Source: Natronoarchaeum philippinense (lineage in GTDB: Archaea > Halobacteriota > Halobacteria > Halobacteriales > Natronoarchaeaceae). From it: 64,000 nt of DNA. The DNA lies in NCBI RefSeq assembly GCF_900215575.1, contig NZ_OBEJ01000003.1:186001-250000 (forward strand), given 5' to 3'. Below are positions 41,506 to 51,424 of this stretch, piece after piece. The notes under the pieces were generated by a model. The model was not told the DNA's origin and made no database searches. It worked only from the letters and a program-made list of their open reading frames with translations. A program made the translations under genes and the position numbers. Each line of letters begins with the position of its first letter. Within the stretch, counting starts at the first letter, position 1.

Positions 41506-42918
41506 ATGCTCACTGGATGGCGCTACCGGATCACTGCGGTGACCGGAGCGCTGTTGCTTACTGTTGGGGCCGTTTTCGTCTCGAATACGCCCGCTTTGCA
41601 GGAACTCGCAACGGCGTCCGTCCCGCTGATGAGTCGGTTCAGTCCAGTCTCTCAGAACGGTGTTCCTTTCGTCCAAACGCTCTCACTGACGGCTCTCGTG
41701 GTTCTCGCCAGTCTGCTCCCGCTGTATCGGCCTCGCCCACGGCGGAGTCTCGACACAGTTTCCATCTCGCTCAAGCGGGTCGTCGTCGCCGGCCTCGCGC
41801 TTGCGACGGTGGGCTTTTTCGACTGGGTGTCCGGCATTCCACGGACGACCCTTCTCCTCACCGTCAGTGCGCTGTCGGTCGCCATCCCTGCGTGGTTCGT
41901 GTGGATCCACCGATGGCCACACGGCGATGCCGAACGCGTCTTGATCGTCGGTGACGATCCTAATCAGATCTCGACGCTTTCGGCCGAAACGTCACTGCCG
42001 CTACTAGGGTATCTTTCCCCGACGAGCGTGTTCGCCAGCGGCGATGGGACAGCCACCGAGAACGTCACAGCATCGAAGGCTATCGCTGACGGCGGCGTGG
42101 AAGATCTTGAACGACTTGGTGGCCTGTCTCGACTTGAAGACGCACTCGTGGATCTTGATATCGACACCGTCGTGTTGGCCTTCCACGAACCCGACCGAGC
42201 CGAGTGTTTCGGGGTGCTCGATACCTGCCACGAGTACGGCGTCACAGCGAAGGTCCACCGCGAGTTCGCCGACACGATACTGACCGAAGAGGATGCTGTC
42301 GGTACGCTGGCCGATGTCGAACTGGAACCGTGGAACGCACAGGACTACCTGTTCAAGCGGGTGTTCGACATTGCGTTCGCTGGAACTGCGCTGGTGGTGC
42401 TCTCTCCGATGATTGGCCTCATCATTCTGGCGATCAATTTCGAAGGTGAGGGGCCAGTTTTCTTCAATCAAGAACGAACTTGCCTATACGGAAATACGTT
42501 CACAGTCCGAAAGTTTCGAACACTCAAGCCAGTTGACGACGATGTCGACCTCGATATTGACCAAGACAGGCGCACTCCTCTCGGAGAATTCCTCCGAACA
42601 ACGCACTTCGACGAGATTCCTCAGCTGTGGTCGATTTTAGTCGGCGACATGAGTGTTGTCGGACCACGTCCTGCGATCACCGAACTGGAACCAGAGTACG
42701 AAGCCGAGGCTGATGCGTGGCGACAGCGGTGGTTCGTGAAACCTGGCCTGACTGGTCGTGCTCAAATCAACGATGCCACCGGTCACGAGCCAAAAAAGAA
42801 ACTTCAACACGATCTCCAGTACGTACGGAATCAGTCGTTCTTTTACGACCTTCGGATCGTCGTGCGACAGATCTCGAAGGTGGTTGCCGATCTTGTCTCG
42901 TTTGGTGGTTCTAATTAA
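41506..42918 (+). CDS. Polyprenyl-phosphate sugar-1-phosphate transferase
   Basis: 470 residues. The N-terminal half has several membrane helices and a Rossmann-like middle domain. The C-terminal 190 residues are the bacterial sugar-transferase domain: 'KRVFDIAFAGTALVVLSP', 'GPVFFNQERTCLYG', 'FRTLKPV', 'LRTTHFDEIPQLWSILVGDM' with 'VGPRPA', and 'KPGLTGRAQIND'. It transfers a sugar-1-phosphate from a nucleotide sugar to a lipid phosphate, the first committed step of glycan assembly. The first half is strongly GC-rich and the 3' part less so, which hints at recombination within the gene. Confidence 0.88.
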   Translation: MLTGWRYRITAVTGALLLTVGAVFVSNTPALQELATASVPLMSRFSPVSQNGVPFVQTLSLTALVVLASLLPLYRPRPRRSLDTVSISLKRVVVAGLALATVGFFDWVSGIPRTTLLLTVSALSVAIPAWFVWIHRWPHGDAERVLIVGDDPNQISTLSAETSLPLLGYLSPTSVFASGDGTATENVTASKAIADGGVEDLERLGGLSRLEDALVDLDIDTVVLAFHEPDRAECFGVLDTCHEYGVTAKVHREFADTILTEEDAVGTLADVELEPWNAQDYLFKRVFDIAFAGTALVVLSPMIGLIILAINFEGEGPVFFNQERTCLYGNTFTVRKFRTLKPVDDDVDLDIDQDRRTPLGEFLRTTHFDEIPQLWSILVGDMSVVGPRPAITELEPEYEAEADAWRQRWFVKPGLTGRAQINDATGHEPKKKLQHDLQYVRNQSFFYDLRIVVRQISKVVADLVSFGGSN

Positions 42919-42962
42919 GAGAGGCAGCACTTTCTAGGGAGTTACATTCAACTAAATTATTA

Positions 42963-43883
42963 TTACTCGTCGATAAGCGACTCTAACCCTTCTCTCAGAG
43001 TCGTCCTTGGATCGAATCCGAGCTTTGTCTGTGCTTTGTCGATCTCTGCTCTGCTTTCACCGATATCTCCAGAACGCGGATCGACGTGAACGATATCAGA
43101 ATTCGACTTAGCGACCTCTTGAATCATGTCAGACAGTTCTCGAATCGTGACGCTAGAACCAGTACCGATGTTGAATGCTTCACCGACCGCGTCGGTTCGT
43201 GCTGCGAGTAGATTTGCGCGAACTACGTCGTCGACGTGTACGAAGTCTCTCGTCTGTTCTCCGTCGCCTTCTACTGTAATGTCGTCTCCCTCTGTTGCTT
43301 GATCGACGAAGATGCTGATCACGCCGCTGTAATCTCCTGCTGTCTGACGAGGGCCGTACACGTTGAAGTAGCGGAGTGCAACCGTCTCGACACCGTAGAG
43401 GTCGTTATAGAGTCGGGCATACCGATCGATAGTCAGCTTTTCCAGTCCGTACGGCGAACTGGGTGAGGGCGGATGCTCCTCGTCGATCGGCACGTAGTCG
43501 GGGTCGCCATAAATCGCGCAACTGGAGGCAAGTATCACTCTGATATCGTCTGTTCGTGCTCGCTCGAGAATCTGAAGTGTCGGCCGAGTGTTGATCTCGA
43601 AGCTCTTTTCGGGAACTTCGACAGATCGCTGAACGCTCACCTGTGCTGCTTCGTGGAAGACGAGGTCGATGTCCGAGAGCGCGGTTTCGAGCGTTTCTCC
43701 GTCTCGGATATCGCCTTCGACTAATGTAGCCTCTGAATGAACGTTGTCCCTCTGACCGGTCGAGAGGTTATCGAGCACGCGAACGTCGTTGTTCTCGACG
43801 AGCGCATCAACGAGATGGCTTCCGATGAATCCAGCTCCTCCCGTAACAAGAATTCGTTGCCCCTCTGGGGCGATTTCCTGCAT
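42963..43883 (-). CDS. NAD-dependent nucleotide-sugar epimerase (GalE-like)
   Basis: 306 residues, extended SDR. 'RILVTGGAGFIGSHLVDAL', Ser in 'LASSCAIYGDPDYVP', Y-x3-K variant in 'SSPYGLEKLTIDRYA', 'LRYFNVYGPRQ'. Resembles UDP-glucose or UDP-N-acetylglucosamine 4-epimerases. Provides a precursor for the locus; substrate not determinable. Confidence 0.85.
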   Translation of the reverse strand: MQEIAPEGQRILVTGGAGFIGSHLVDALVENNDVRVLDNLSTGQRDNVHSEATLVEGDIRDGETLETALSDIDLVFHEAAQVSVQRSVEVPEKSFEINTRPTLQILERARTDDIRVILASSCAIYGDPDYVPIDEEHPPSPSSPYGLEKLTIDRYARLYNDLYGVETVALRYFNVYGPRQTAGDYSGVISIFVDQATEGDDITVEGDGEQTRDFVHVDDVVRANLLAARTDAVGEAFNIGTGSSVTIRELSDMIQEVAKSNSDIVHVDPRSGDIGESRAEIDKAQTKLGFDPRTTLREGLESLIDE

Positions 43884-43961
43884 ACACGTCCTGATTCGAA
43901 CGCGGTGAAAAGACTTCTTCTTCTGACCTTTTGGGCTATGTGATTTCTATACTGTTGGTCG

Positions 43962-45320
43962 TCACTTTGATGATGTCTGCGGTGCAGTCGAGACCTGTTC
44001 AGAACGCCACTCGGTAGTGCGACCGTCTCCCAACCGGACGACAGCCCCGCCGAATTCGTCAGGTATCACCGCTTGTGTATCCACTACGAGTTCGGCACCA
44101 CTGATTGTCTCGTACTCGAATGTATCGTGATCGACAAGGAGCAGTACGGTGTCTACTTCTTGGACTGTCTCAGGATCTATTTGATTATCGGGTTCGATAG
44201 TCGCCCCGTCGATTGTAACTCGGTCAACCTGTGGATCAACCAGTTTTGTGGTCGCTCCACGACTTGACAACGAATTAGTAATATCGAGCGCTGGCGAGTT
44301 CCGAACGTCACCGACATTCGGTTTGTAGCTAACACCGAGAACCAGCAGAGATGACCCGTCCAGCGACTGTCCCCGTGCTGCAAGAGCGGTTTCGACGCTG
44401 TCGACGACGTGATTCGGCATCGATTCGTTGATAGCGTGTGCTTGTTCGACCAGATCGAGCTTCCGACCGTCTTGGCGGCCTTGCCAAGTAAGGAATTGCG
44501 GGTCGACCGGGATGCAGTGACCGCCGACGCCGGGGCCCGGGGAGAACGCTTGAAAGCCAAACGGCTTCGTTCCGGCGGCTTCGATCGCTCCACGGGCGTC
44601 GATCCCAATCTCCTCGGCGTGCTTTGCGACCTCGTTGACCAGCGCAATGTTCACCATTCGGTAGGTATTTTCAACGACCTTTGTCAGCTCGGCCGCGCCA
44701 GTCGACTCGACTGGAACCGTCTCTTCGACGACGGCCTCAAGCAGCGTCGTCGCAGCGTCTCGTTCCTCGTCGGAGTCCCCTCCAACCACAATGGGAATTT
44801 CTTCGAAGTCGTACGATCCGCCAGGATTGATTCGTTCAGGCGCGAACGCGACGAGCGTGTCTTCTCCAGGCCTCCGGCCGTTTTCACGGAGAGTCGGTCG
44901 GATGATCTCCTCGGTTGCTCCGGGATACACGGTACTACAGCCAACGAACAGCACCTCGCGGTCGGGAGCATTTTCTGCAACGCTCTTTGTTGCCTTCCGT
45001 ACAGCGCTCATATCTGGCTCTGACTGTTCTACGCCTGTCGGTACGGCAACGAGGAATGCGTCTGATTCTTCGAGAGCATTCGCGTACGTCGTGGGCTCGA
45101 ACCCCTGATCGATCGCCTGCTGTACTGTCTCGTCGTCGATGTCTTCGACGTACGAGGTGCCGTCACGTAGCTGTTCGACGCGGTCGAGATCGATGTCGAA
45201 TCCGACGACATCGAAGCCGGCCTCCGAGAAGTGACACGCGAGCGGGAGACCGACGTATCCGAGACCGACAACTGCGACTGTCGCGTCGGCACGAATGATC
45301 CGATCCCGGACGCCGTTCAT
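43962..45320 (-). CDS. Nucleotide-sugar dehydrogenase (WecC/VipA type)
   Basis: 452 residues of the UDP-glucose/GDP-mannose dehydrogenase family. NAD site 'VAVVGLGYVGLPLACHFSE', catalytic Cys in 'GVGGHCIPVDPQFLTW', C-terminal NAD domain 'LLVLGVSYKPNVGDVRNSP'. The 'GHCIPVDP' form is typical of UDP-N-acetyl-mannosamine/-galactosamine dehydrogenases rather than UDP-glucose dehydrogenase. It makes an acidic nucleotide sugar by two-step oxidation. Its start overlaps the stop of the upstream epimerase gene by 4 nt, so the two are co-expressed. Confidence 0.88.
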   Translation of the reverse strand: MNGVRDRIIRADATVAVVGLGYVGLPLACHFSEAGFDVVGFDIDLDRVEQLRDGTSYVEDIDDETVQQAIDQGFEPTTYANALEESDAFLVAVPTGVEQSEPDMSAVRKATKSVAENAPDREVLFVGCSTVYPGATEEIIRPTLRENGRRPGEDTLVAFAPERINPGGSYDFEEIPIVVGGDSDEERDAATTLLEAVVEETVPVESTGAAELTKVVENTYRMVNIALVNEVAKHAEEIGIDARGAIEAAGTKPFGFQAFSPGPGVGGHCIPVDPQFLTWQGRQDGRKLDLVEQAHAINESMPNHVVDSVETALAARGQSLDGSSLLVLGVSYKPNVGDVRNSPALDITNSLSSRGATTKLVDPQVDRVTIDGATIEPDNQIDPETVQEVDTVLLLVDHDTFEYETISGAELVVDTQAVIPDEFGGAVVRLGDGRTTEWRSEQVSTAPQTSSK

Positions 45321-46294
45321 TCTGCTGCCTCCGGAACCGTCGGCTCTCGGCGTTCTTCGATGACGTCTTCGAGGATGCGATCGAGCTCCGTCTCGGGACG
45401 CCAGCCGAGCGTCGCTTCGAGCTGCGATACGTCGGGCTCTCGCTGCTGGGGCTCCTCGAAGTCCTCGTCGTAGGCGACCTCGTAGGGAATGTGTTCGATC
45501 TCGGACTCTGAGCCCGTGAGTTCGATCACGCGCTCTGCGAGGTCGTTGATGCTCGTCGGTTGTGGTGCGCCGACGTTGAACACCTCGCCGTGGGCGTCGG
45601 GGTCGTGCAGCAGCTCGTAGGTCGCGCGAACGGCCTCCTCGACGTGGGTGAAACTACGCGTCTGCGTGCCGTCACCGTAGACAGTCAGTGGCTCGCCCGC
45701 GAGGGCCTGCTCGACGAACGTCGGAATCACCATGCCGTATTGGCCGGATTGGCGCGGCCCGACGATGTTGAAGTATCGACCGACGACGACCGGCAGGTCT
45801 TCGGCGTCGTGATATGCCAGCCCGTAGGCCTCGTCGACGGCCTTCGCGGAAGCGTAACTCCACCGCGGGCTCGTCGTCGGTCCGAGGATGCGGTTGTCGG
45901 ATTCGGCAAACGGGACTGCAGTCGATTTACCGTACACTTCTGACGACGATGCGATGAACGTCGGGACCTGATGCTCGGCAGCGGCTTCGAGGACGTTTTC
46001 GGTCCCCTCCAGATTCGTCTGGAGCGAATCGAGAGGATTGTCGACAATCTTCTCGACACCGACCGCAGCAGCGAGATGATACACTTCAGTCGCTCGTGAT
46101 ACGGCGCCATCGACGATATCTGATTCACAGACGCTACCGTTGATGACTTCAACACGGTCGAATCCGGCAATATTATCTTTTGTTCCGGTAGAAAAATTAT
46201 CAAGAATAATAATGGATTCGTTAGTTTCTTCGCGTAATAAGTCGACAAGGTGGGAGCCAATGAAACCCCCTCCTCCGGTAATAAGAGTAGCCAT
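45317..46294 (-). CDS. NAD-dependent epimerase/dehydratase (decarboxylase-like)
   Basis: 325 residues, extended SDR. 'MATLITGGGGFIGSHLVDLL', 'ASSSEVYGKSTAVPF', Y-x3-K in 'RWSYASAKAVDEAYG', 'GRYFNIVGPRQSGQYGMVIP'. The last motifs recall UDP-glucuronate decarboxylases and their epimerase relatives. The part coding for the first ~65 residues is clearly AT-richer than the rest (24 G+C in 46201-46260 against 40 in 45601-45660), so a recombination joint may lie inside the gene. Overlaps the dehydrogenase gene by 4 nt. Confidence 0.85.
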   Translation of the reverse strand: MATLITGGGGFIGSHLVDLLREETNESIIILDNFSTGTKDNIAGFDRVEVINGSVCESDIVDGAVSRATEVYHLAAAVGVEKIVDNPLDSLQTNLEGTENVLEAAAEHQVPTFIASSSEVYGKSTAVPFAESDNRILGPTTSPRWSYASAKAVDEAYGLAYHDAEDLPVVVGRYFNIVGPRQSGQYGMVIPTFVEQALAGEPLTVYGDGTQTRSFTHVEEAVRATYELLHDPDAHGEVFNVGAPQPTSINDLAERVIELTGSESEIEHIPYEVAYDEDFEEPQQREPDVSQLEATLGWRPETELDRILEDVIEERREPTVPEAAE

Positions 46295-46432
46295 TTCTTA
46301 ACAACTGAAAGGGCGTTTCTTCGTAATAATTCTTCTGCTCTGAGGTTTACTCTCTGATATTCCATAACTGGATTCGAGATACCAGCTTTATTTGTTCTTG
46401 TACTACAGACGCTCTTCGGCCGACCATACCAT

Positions 46433-46440
46433 CTTTATTG
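46433..46440 (+). promoter_or_regulatory. TATA-like box of the first GT4 gene
   Basis: CTTTATTG centred about 27 nt before ATG 46463. Confidence 0.45.
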
Positions 46441-46462
46441 ATGGAATCCCGAGACTGGCTTG

Positions 46463-47584
46463 ATGTCGTCGAATCCACGTATTTTTCATCTTATTACGAG
46501 ACTTATCGGCGGAGGCGCAGTTAATGGTCTCATACCAATTGCTACCGAATTGGACGGATACAACGTCACTGTCGGGTACGGGTCTGAGGTTGATCACCAG
46601 TACGTCGAACTTCTTCAGAAAGAAGGCGCCGACACTAAACAGTTCAACCTGATCAGGCATTACAATCCGATTACGGCAGCGCCTGCAGTGCTTTCTGTGG
46701 CCAACTTCATTCGCCAGAACGACTTTGATATCGTTCACACTCACAGTACTGAAGCCGGAATTATCGGACGGGCAGCAGCTAGACTCGCTGGGACATCAAA
46801 TGTGGTCCACACCATCCATGGTGTGCCATTCTCAGAGGACCGAAATAACCTCCTCAACTGGTTTGTCGAACGCTCCGAGGTTGCTGCAGCTCCTTGGACC
46901 GATGCGATAATATCAATAGCCGATATTATCTCTGAGGAGTACCTTTCCCGTGGGATCGGTCGCCCCGAACAGTATCAAACGATTCGGTATGGGATCGATC
47001 TCGACAAGTTTAGCAGCGGTTATCCAGCATCAGATCTTCCAGACTCGGAGGTCCAAGTACTGATGGTCAGCCGGCTAGCTCGTGGGAAAGGGTTTGAGGT
47101 CCTCCTCGATGCCACCGAAGAGCTTGCTGTGGATGGTGTTTCTATTTTGATTGCCGGTGATGGGCCATTGTCTGACGAACTTTCGTCCGAAATTGAGGCG
47201 CGCGGACTTGAGGAAACAGTCCACTTGCTTGGTTACCGCGACGACATACCTGCTGTCATGGCCGCTTGCGATATGCTGGTGCTCCCGTCATTTCGGGAAG
47301 GCACGCCGTTCGTCATTATCGAGGCGATGGCAGCCGGGTTACCGGTTGTGGCGACCGACATCGCTGGAATTCCGGAACAGGTAGATCCCGAAACAAATGG
47401 TATTCTGATCGAACCTGGAAACACAAACGCTCTCTCAGACGCAATTGCCCGCCTTGCTACCTCTCCAGAGTTACGTGAGCGCTTTGGCATGGCCAGTCGG
47501 AAGCGAGCACAACAGTTCTCTATGACTCGGATGCAGGACGATTACGCATCGGTATATGCTGACCTTTTGGATTCGAATCGGTGA
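46463..47584 (+). CDS. Glycosyltransferase family 4
   Basis: 373 residues, GT-B fold. The Gly-rich N-terminal loop is 'LITRLIGGGAVNGLIPIA', with 'DIVHTHSTEAGIIGRAAARL' next. The C-terminal nucleotide-sugar site is 'VSRLARGKGFEVLLDA' and the E-x7-E motif is in 'SFREGTPFVIIEAMAAGLPV'. It adds a sugar to the lipid-linked glycan on the cytoplasmic side. Lower GC than genes to its left. Confidence 0.88.
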   Translation: MSSNPRIFHLITRLIGGGAVNGLIPIATELDGYNVTVGYGSEVDHQYVELLQKEGADTKQFNLIRHYNPITAAPAVLSVANFIRQNDFDIVHTHSTEAGIIGRAAARLAGTSNVVHTIHGVPFSEDRNNLLNWFVERSEVAAAPWTDAIISIADIISEEYLSRGIGRPEQYQTIRYGIDLDKFSSGYPASDLPDSEVQVLMVSRLARGKGFEVLLDATEELAVDGVSILIAGDGPLSDELSSEIEARGLEETVHLLGYRDDIPAVMAACDMLVLPSFREGTPFVIIEAMAAGLPVVATDIAGIPEQVDPETNGILIEPGNTNALSDAIARLATSPELRERFGMASRKRAQQFSMTRMQDDYASVYADLLDSNR

Positions 47585-47587
47585 GCA

Positions 47588-48508
47588 TCATGCACGCTCT
47601 GCGAGGTCCGCCATAGTCTGGACCTGTATTTTCCCTTCGGAACGAAGCTGCGCCGCATATTTGAGAACTTCCTCAAACAACTGCAAGTGCCGTTCAAGTT
47701 CGGTAGCGACGTTGAACGGATGAAACCATAAATGAAAAATTTTCCCAGTTTTGGCAGCTCTATCGAGTCCCTTCTTTGCTCGCTTGACTTGTGTGCGTGC
47801 GGGTGTGTATTGCCACTTATCGTTGACTGGTCGGAATATCTGAGACCCTGGCACCTCTACTAAACCTGATTTTTTCTGAGGTGTCACTACTGGTGGAGTT
47901 CGACAAAAGAACTCATCTCCAAATCGTAACGGACGGCGGAGTGGCCCAGGGATGCGATATTCGTACCAACGGTCGTCCTTACCACGGTAGCTCTGGATCC
48001 CATGCTCTGCTAAAATGTCTATATGGCCAATTTTGTTTCTGGGAAAAATAAACGTCTGTGGCGAAATTCCCGCCTCCTCAGCGACCGCTACAGCCTTTTG
48101 TATCTCTGCTTCTGCTGCCTCACGTGTGCAGCCTGGCTCTCCTAGGATCATGTGTGAGTATCCGTGAAGACCGATTTCGTGGTCCACTTCACGGGATCTC
48201 AACTCGGTTAGGACATCTGGGGCATACCAAAGTTCCTTCTCGATACCTGAGCTGCAAGGAGAAGCATCGAACCAATCATCAACCCGATCTATCTCCGGAG
48301 ATATCATCTCTTCGTGTCCGGAGCAATCTTCCAACAGGTGCATTACGAGTGCCCAAGTTGCCGGAACCTCGTACTGATCAAAAAGGTCACAGAGACTGGT
48401 AATGGCGCTTCGAGTGTTTCTATAGGCCTGTTTGTAACGATCGACATCTCCTGTGTCGAAGCAGCCCCAACTGAACTCGGTATCCAGCGAGACGACGAAT
48501 GTTCCCAT
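47588..48508 (-). CDS. Polysaccharide deacetylase-family protein
   Basis: About 306 residues of the carbohydrate esterase 4 (NodB) fold. Metal-site candidates: the Asp in 'FVVSLDTEFSWG' and the His pair in 'HEIGLHGYSH'; 'FIFPRNKIGHIDIL' is the RxxxN-like substrate strand. It would remove acetyl groups from an N-acetylated sugar of the glycan. The start at ATG 48508 is favoured by a TATA-like ATATCAAATAG at leaderless distance; ATG 48556 is possible. Convergent with the GT4 gene, 3 bp apart. Confidence 0.75.
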   Translation of the reverse strand: MGTFVVSLDTEFSWGCFDTGDVDRYKQAYRNTRSAITSLCDLFDQYEVPATWALVMHLLEDCSGHEEMISPEIDRVDDWFDASPCSSGIEKELWYAPDVLTELRSREVDHEIGLHGYSHMILGEPGCTREAAEAEIQKAVAVAEEAGISPQTFIFPRNKIGHIDILAEHGIQSYRGKDDRWYEYRIPGPLRRPLRFGDEFFCRTPPVVTPQKKSGLVEVPGSQIFRPVNDKWQYTPARTQVKRAKKGLDRAAKTGKIFHLWFHPFNVATELERHLQLFEEVLKYAAQLRSEGKIQVQTMADLAERA

Positions 48509-48665
48509 TGTCGACTGGTCCCGACTATTTGATATCGGCTCTATTTCTTGTTCCATATCACTCTTCTCTTGCTATTTTATTGTCTGCTCTCACGACGCGT
48601 CTGACAACCGCCACTCGTCAAGCGAATCGGTATAGTTACGTAGGTATATCTGAAATGACCCCGCA

Positions 48666-50219
48666 ATGACTACGGTTGTTGTTGGATTGGATGGAGCTTC
48701 ATTTGAACTCATCGATCGATGGATCGATGAGGGAGAGCTTCCTGCAATCGAACAGCTCGTCGAAGACGGCGTTTCATCTGATCTCCAGAGTTGCGTTCCC
48801 CCGGTCACGTGTCCCAATTGGCAAGCTTACGCTACGGGAACGAATCCCGGAAAGTTGGGCGTTTTCTGGTGGGAGTACATTGATCGCGAGGAACATGACA
48901 TCTATAGTACCAGCTCCGCTGAGAACTTCAACGGCACTCACTACTGGAACTACCTTGATGGACGCTCTGCTGTCGTGAACCTCCCAACGAGTTATCCACC
49001 GTCTGATATCGATGGGATTCACATCGCTGGTGGTCCCGGCGCCGAGCAAAGCGGGTACACGTCTCCTGCTGAACTCGAGACGGAACTACAGGAGGAGTAC
49101 GACTACAAAGTACATCCTGAGAAACTTGGAGAACTGTCGGTAGATAGCCCGGATAGTGACTGCATCGATGAAATCTACGAGTTAATCGATAATCGATTTG
49201 ATATCGTGGAAGACTTGCTTACTGACGGCGAGTACGAACTCATCCACGTCACCGTCTTTTATCTGAACGTTCTGCATCACTTCTTCTGGGACGACGAGAT
49301 CGTCAAAGCGGCTTGGACTAAAATTGACCAGCGACTCGAACGTCTACTTGAGACTGACGAGATGGATCGGTTGTTTGTAATGTCTGATCACGGTTCTAAC
49401 GAGATTCAGGTTAGCTTCCGTATCAATGCGTGGCTAGAAGAGCAAGGATACCTCGAAACAACCGGTGGAATTGCTGATCTTCTCTATCGATTTGGCCTGA
49501 CACGCGAGCGTGTTCGTCCGATTCTCGCTAACGCCGGGATTGAGTGGTTCATGCGAACCCTCCTTCCCTCCCGGATACAGAACGCCCTCCCTGATGAATC
49601 TGGAGCAGTAACCCAAGGTGCGAAAGCTTCTGTCATTGACTGGGATGCTTCGAAGGCAGTTGCCAGTGGCCAAGGTCCGGTATACGTCCTTTCTGAAGAC
49701 GAAACGGAACGAGAGAAAATCACAGACGAATTGATAAGCAAGCTAGATGGTCTTGAGCACGAGGGCACTGAAATAGTCTCTGCCGTCCCCTCTAGCGAGG
49801 TTTACGATGGCCCAGCTCGTGCCGACGGTCCGGACATTCTCCTTCGGCAGGCTCCTGGCGTTCACATTGAAGGAAAAATCGGCGACGTAGCTCCGTTTGG
49901 AACACCTGATCGATGGCGGGGAGAAAACAAAGAAACTGGACTATTCATTGCGTCTGGACCAGATATCAAAGCCGGTGAACAACTAGGTAGCATGGATATT
50001 ACAGAGATTGCTCCAACTCTTTTACATCTACACGGCCAATCTATCCCCCAGAATCTTGATGACGATCCTCGAGTTGACATCTTTCAGGAAGGAACTGCCC
50101 CGGCTGAGACGGACGTTACGACAGCTCGTGCAGGGAAGATAGACAGTGATCAGGGAGCAACCGCCCACGAGGAGAGTGAAGTCAGTGACCGTCTTGCGGA
50201 CCTCGGCTACCTAGAATGA
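48666..50219 (+). CDS. Type I phosphodiesterase/nucleotide pyrophosphatase-like protein
   Basis: 517 residues, alkaline-phosphatase superfamily. Metal ligands 'VVVGLDGASFELID' and 'LFVMSDHGSNEIQ', with the nucleophile probably the Thr in 'VTCPNWQAYATG', as in NPP enzymes. No signal peptide. It ends with RLADLGYLE, a tail shared with three other proteins of this locus. It may hydrolyse or transfer a phosphodiester on the glycan or its carrier. First gene of a run 48.7-52.9 kb on the plus strand. Confidence 0.8.
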   Translation: MTTVVVGLDGASFELIDRWIDEGELPAIEQLVEDGVSSDLQSCVPPVTCPNWQAYATGTNPGKLGVFWWEYIDREEHDIYSTSSAENFNGTHYWNYLDGRSAVVNLPTSYPPSDIDGIHIAGGPGAEQSGYTSPAELETELQEEYDYKVHPEKLGELSVDSPDSDCIDEIYELIDNRFDIVEDLLTDGEYELIHVTVFYLNVLHHFFWDDEIVKAAWTKIDQRLERLLETDEMDRLFVMSDHGSNEIQVSFRINAWLEEQGYLETTGGIADLLYRFGLTRERVRPILANAGIEWFMRTLLPSRIQNALPDESGAVTQGAKASVIDWDASKAVASGQGPVYVLSEDETEREKITDELISKLDGLEHEGTEIVSAVPSSEVYDGPARADGPDILLRQAPGVHIEGKIGDVAPFGTPDRWRGENKETGLFIASGPDIKAGEQLGSMDITEIAPTLLHLHGQSIPQNLDDDPRVDIFQEGTAPAETDVTTARAGKIDSDQGATAHEESEVSDRLADLGYLE

Positions 50220-50273
50220 CTGCCGGTATCCGTCTGCATCGTTCTGTAAACTGCTTGGTGAACAGCATAAACG

Positions 50274-51422
50274 ATGAGTGAATCCACTGTCGTCTTTTTC
50301 CACATTGCTTCAGGATCTTATGGAGGGGGTTCCCACATGCTGTATCGGCTCCTTTCGTCCATCGATCAGGGGTCGATCAATCCTGTTGTGCTCGCTCAAC
50401 GAGACGACACACTCACCCGAAAGCTAAGGAAAGAGGGTATCCGCGTCGAAATTGTTCCCTTCCGCGGCAGCCTTGACTCGTACAATGAAGCACTTTTGAC
50501 CGGGTCGATCAGCCTGAAAACTCGTTCTGCTTTTCGACTGCTTCAGTTCAACGCTGAAGCTCGATCCGTGCTACGGGACGCAGACGTGATCTGGTGTAAG
50601 AATCTCCGGGCGCTATTGTCGATTATCCCGTATTCGATACTGTCTGATGCACGGCTCCTCTGGAACATCGGGCTTGGAAACCCTTCAACTGGTTTCAGAC
50701 GATATCTCAATACAACTGCAATTCGTGCAACCGACGAAATTCTGATTGAATCCCCCGTTCAGGCAGAACGGATCTTCACGGAGTCTCAGCTTCGGCGTGC
50801 CAGAGATAAATTGACTATTATAAGTAAAGGTATAGACACTGACCGATTTTCTCCATCCCCGAACCCTAAGCAGAATGAATTTCGGGTGGGTATGGCCTCC
50901 TTGATTACTCCGCGCAAACGAGTCGAGGATTTCATATCGGCGGCCACACGCATCAACGAAAGCGATCCAGATATTCGCTTCTCAATTGCCGGCTCACCGC
51001 CCGACGTGGACGACACCGAGTATCTCGATCGTCTTGAACGACTCGTCGCATCGAATGGTATAGAGGACGTGGTTACGTTTGAGGGGTGGGTTGACGATAT
51101 GCCGAGCTTCTACAATTCGATCGATGTGTTTGTTCTCCCATCTCAAAATGAGGGCATACCTGGCTCAGTCAAGGAAGCTATGGCCACTGAGACTCCCGTT
51201 ATCGCCACGAACGTCGGAGGAGTACCGGAGATCGTCGATCACCAAACGACTGGGTATCTCGTCAAGCCGAAATCGCCGTCACAGATTGCAGACTATCTTC
51301 TAGAACTCCGTGAGAACCCCGATCTAATGGACGAAATTGGACAGAATAGTCGCCAACGAATCGTAAATGAATACTCTATGGAAGCATATCTGCAACAGTA
51401 CGAGACAATTCTTCAACGATAA
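50274..51422 (+). CDS. Glycosyltransferase family 4
   Basis: 382 residues, GT-B fold. N-terminal 'HIASGSYGGGSHMLYRLLSS', C-terminal 'GMASLITPRKRVEDFISAA' and the E-x7-E motif region 'SQNEGIPGSVKEAMATETPV'. Second GT4 of the locus, adding another residue to the lipid-linked chain. It is 2 nt from the following sulfatase-like gene, so that pair is co-translated. Confidence 0.87.
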   Translation: MSESTVVFFHIASGSYGGGSHMLYRLLSSIDQGSINPVVLAQRDDTLTRKLRKEGIRVEIVPFRGSLDSYNEALLTGSISLKTRSAFRLLQFNAEARSVLRDADVIWCKNLRALLSIIPYSILSDARLLWNIGLGNPSTGFRRYLNTTAIRATDEILIESPVQAERIFTESQLRRARDKLTIISKGIDTDRFSPSPNPKQNEFRVGMASLITPRKRVEDFISAATRINESDPDIRFSIAGSPPDVDDTEYLDRLERLVASNGIEDVVTFEGWVDDMPSFYNSIDVFVLPSQNEGIPGSVKEAMATETPVIATNVGGVPEIVDHQTTGYLVKPKSPSQIADYLLELRENPDLMDEIGQNSRQRIVNEYSMEAYLQQYETILQR

Positions 51423-51424
51423 GC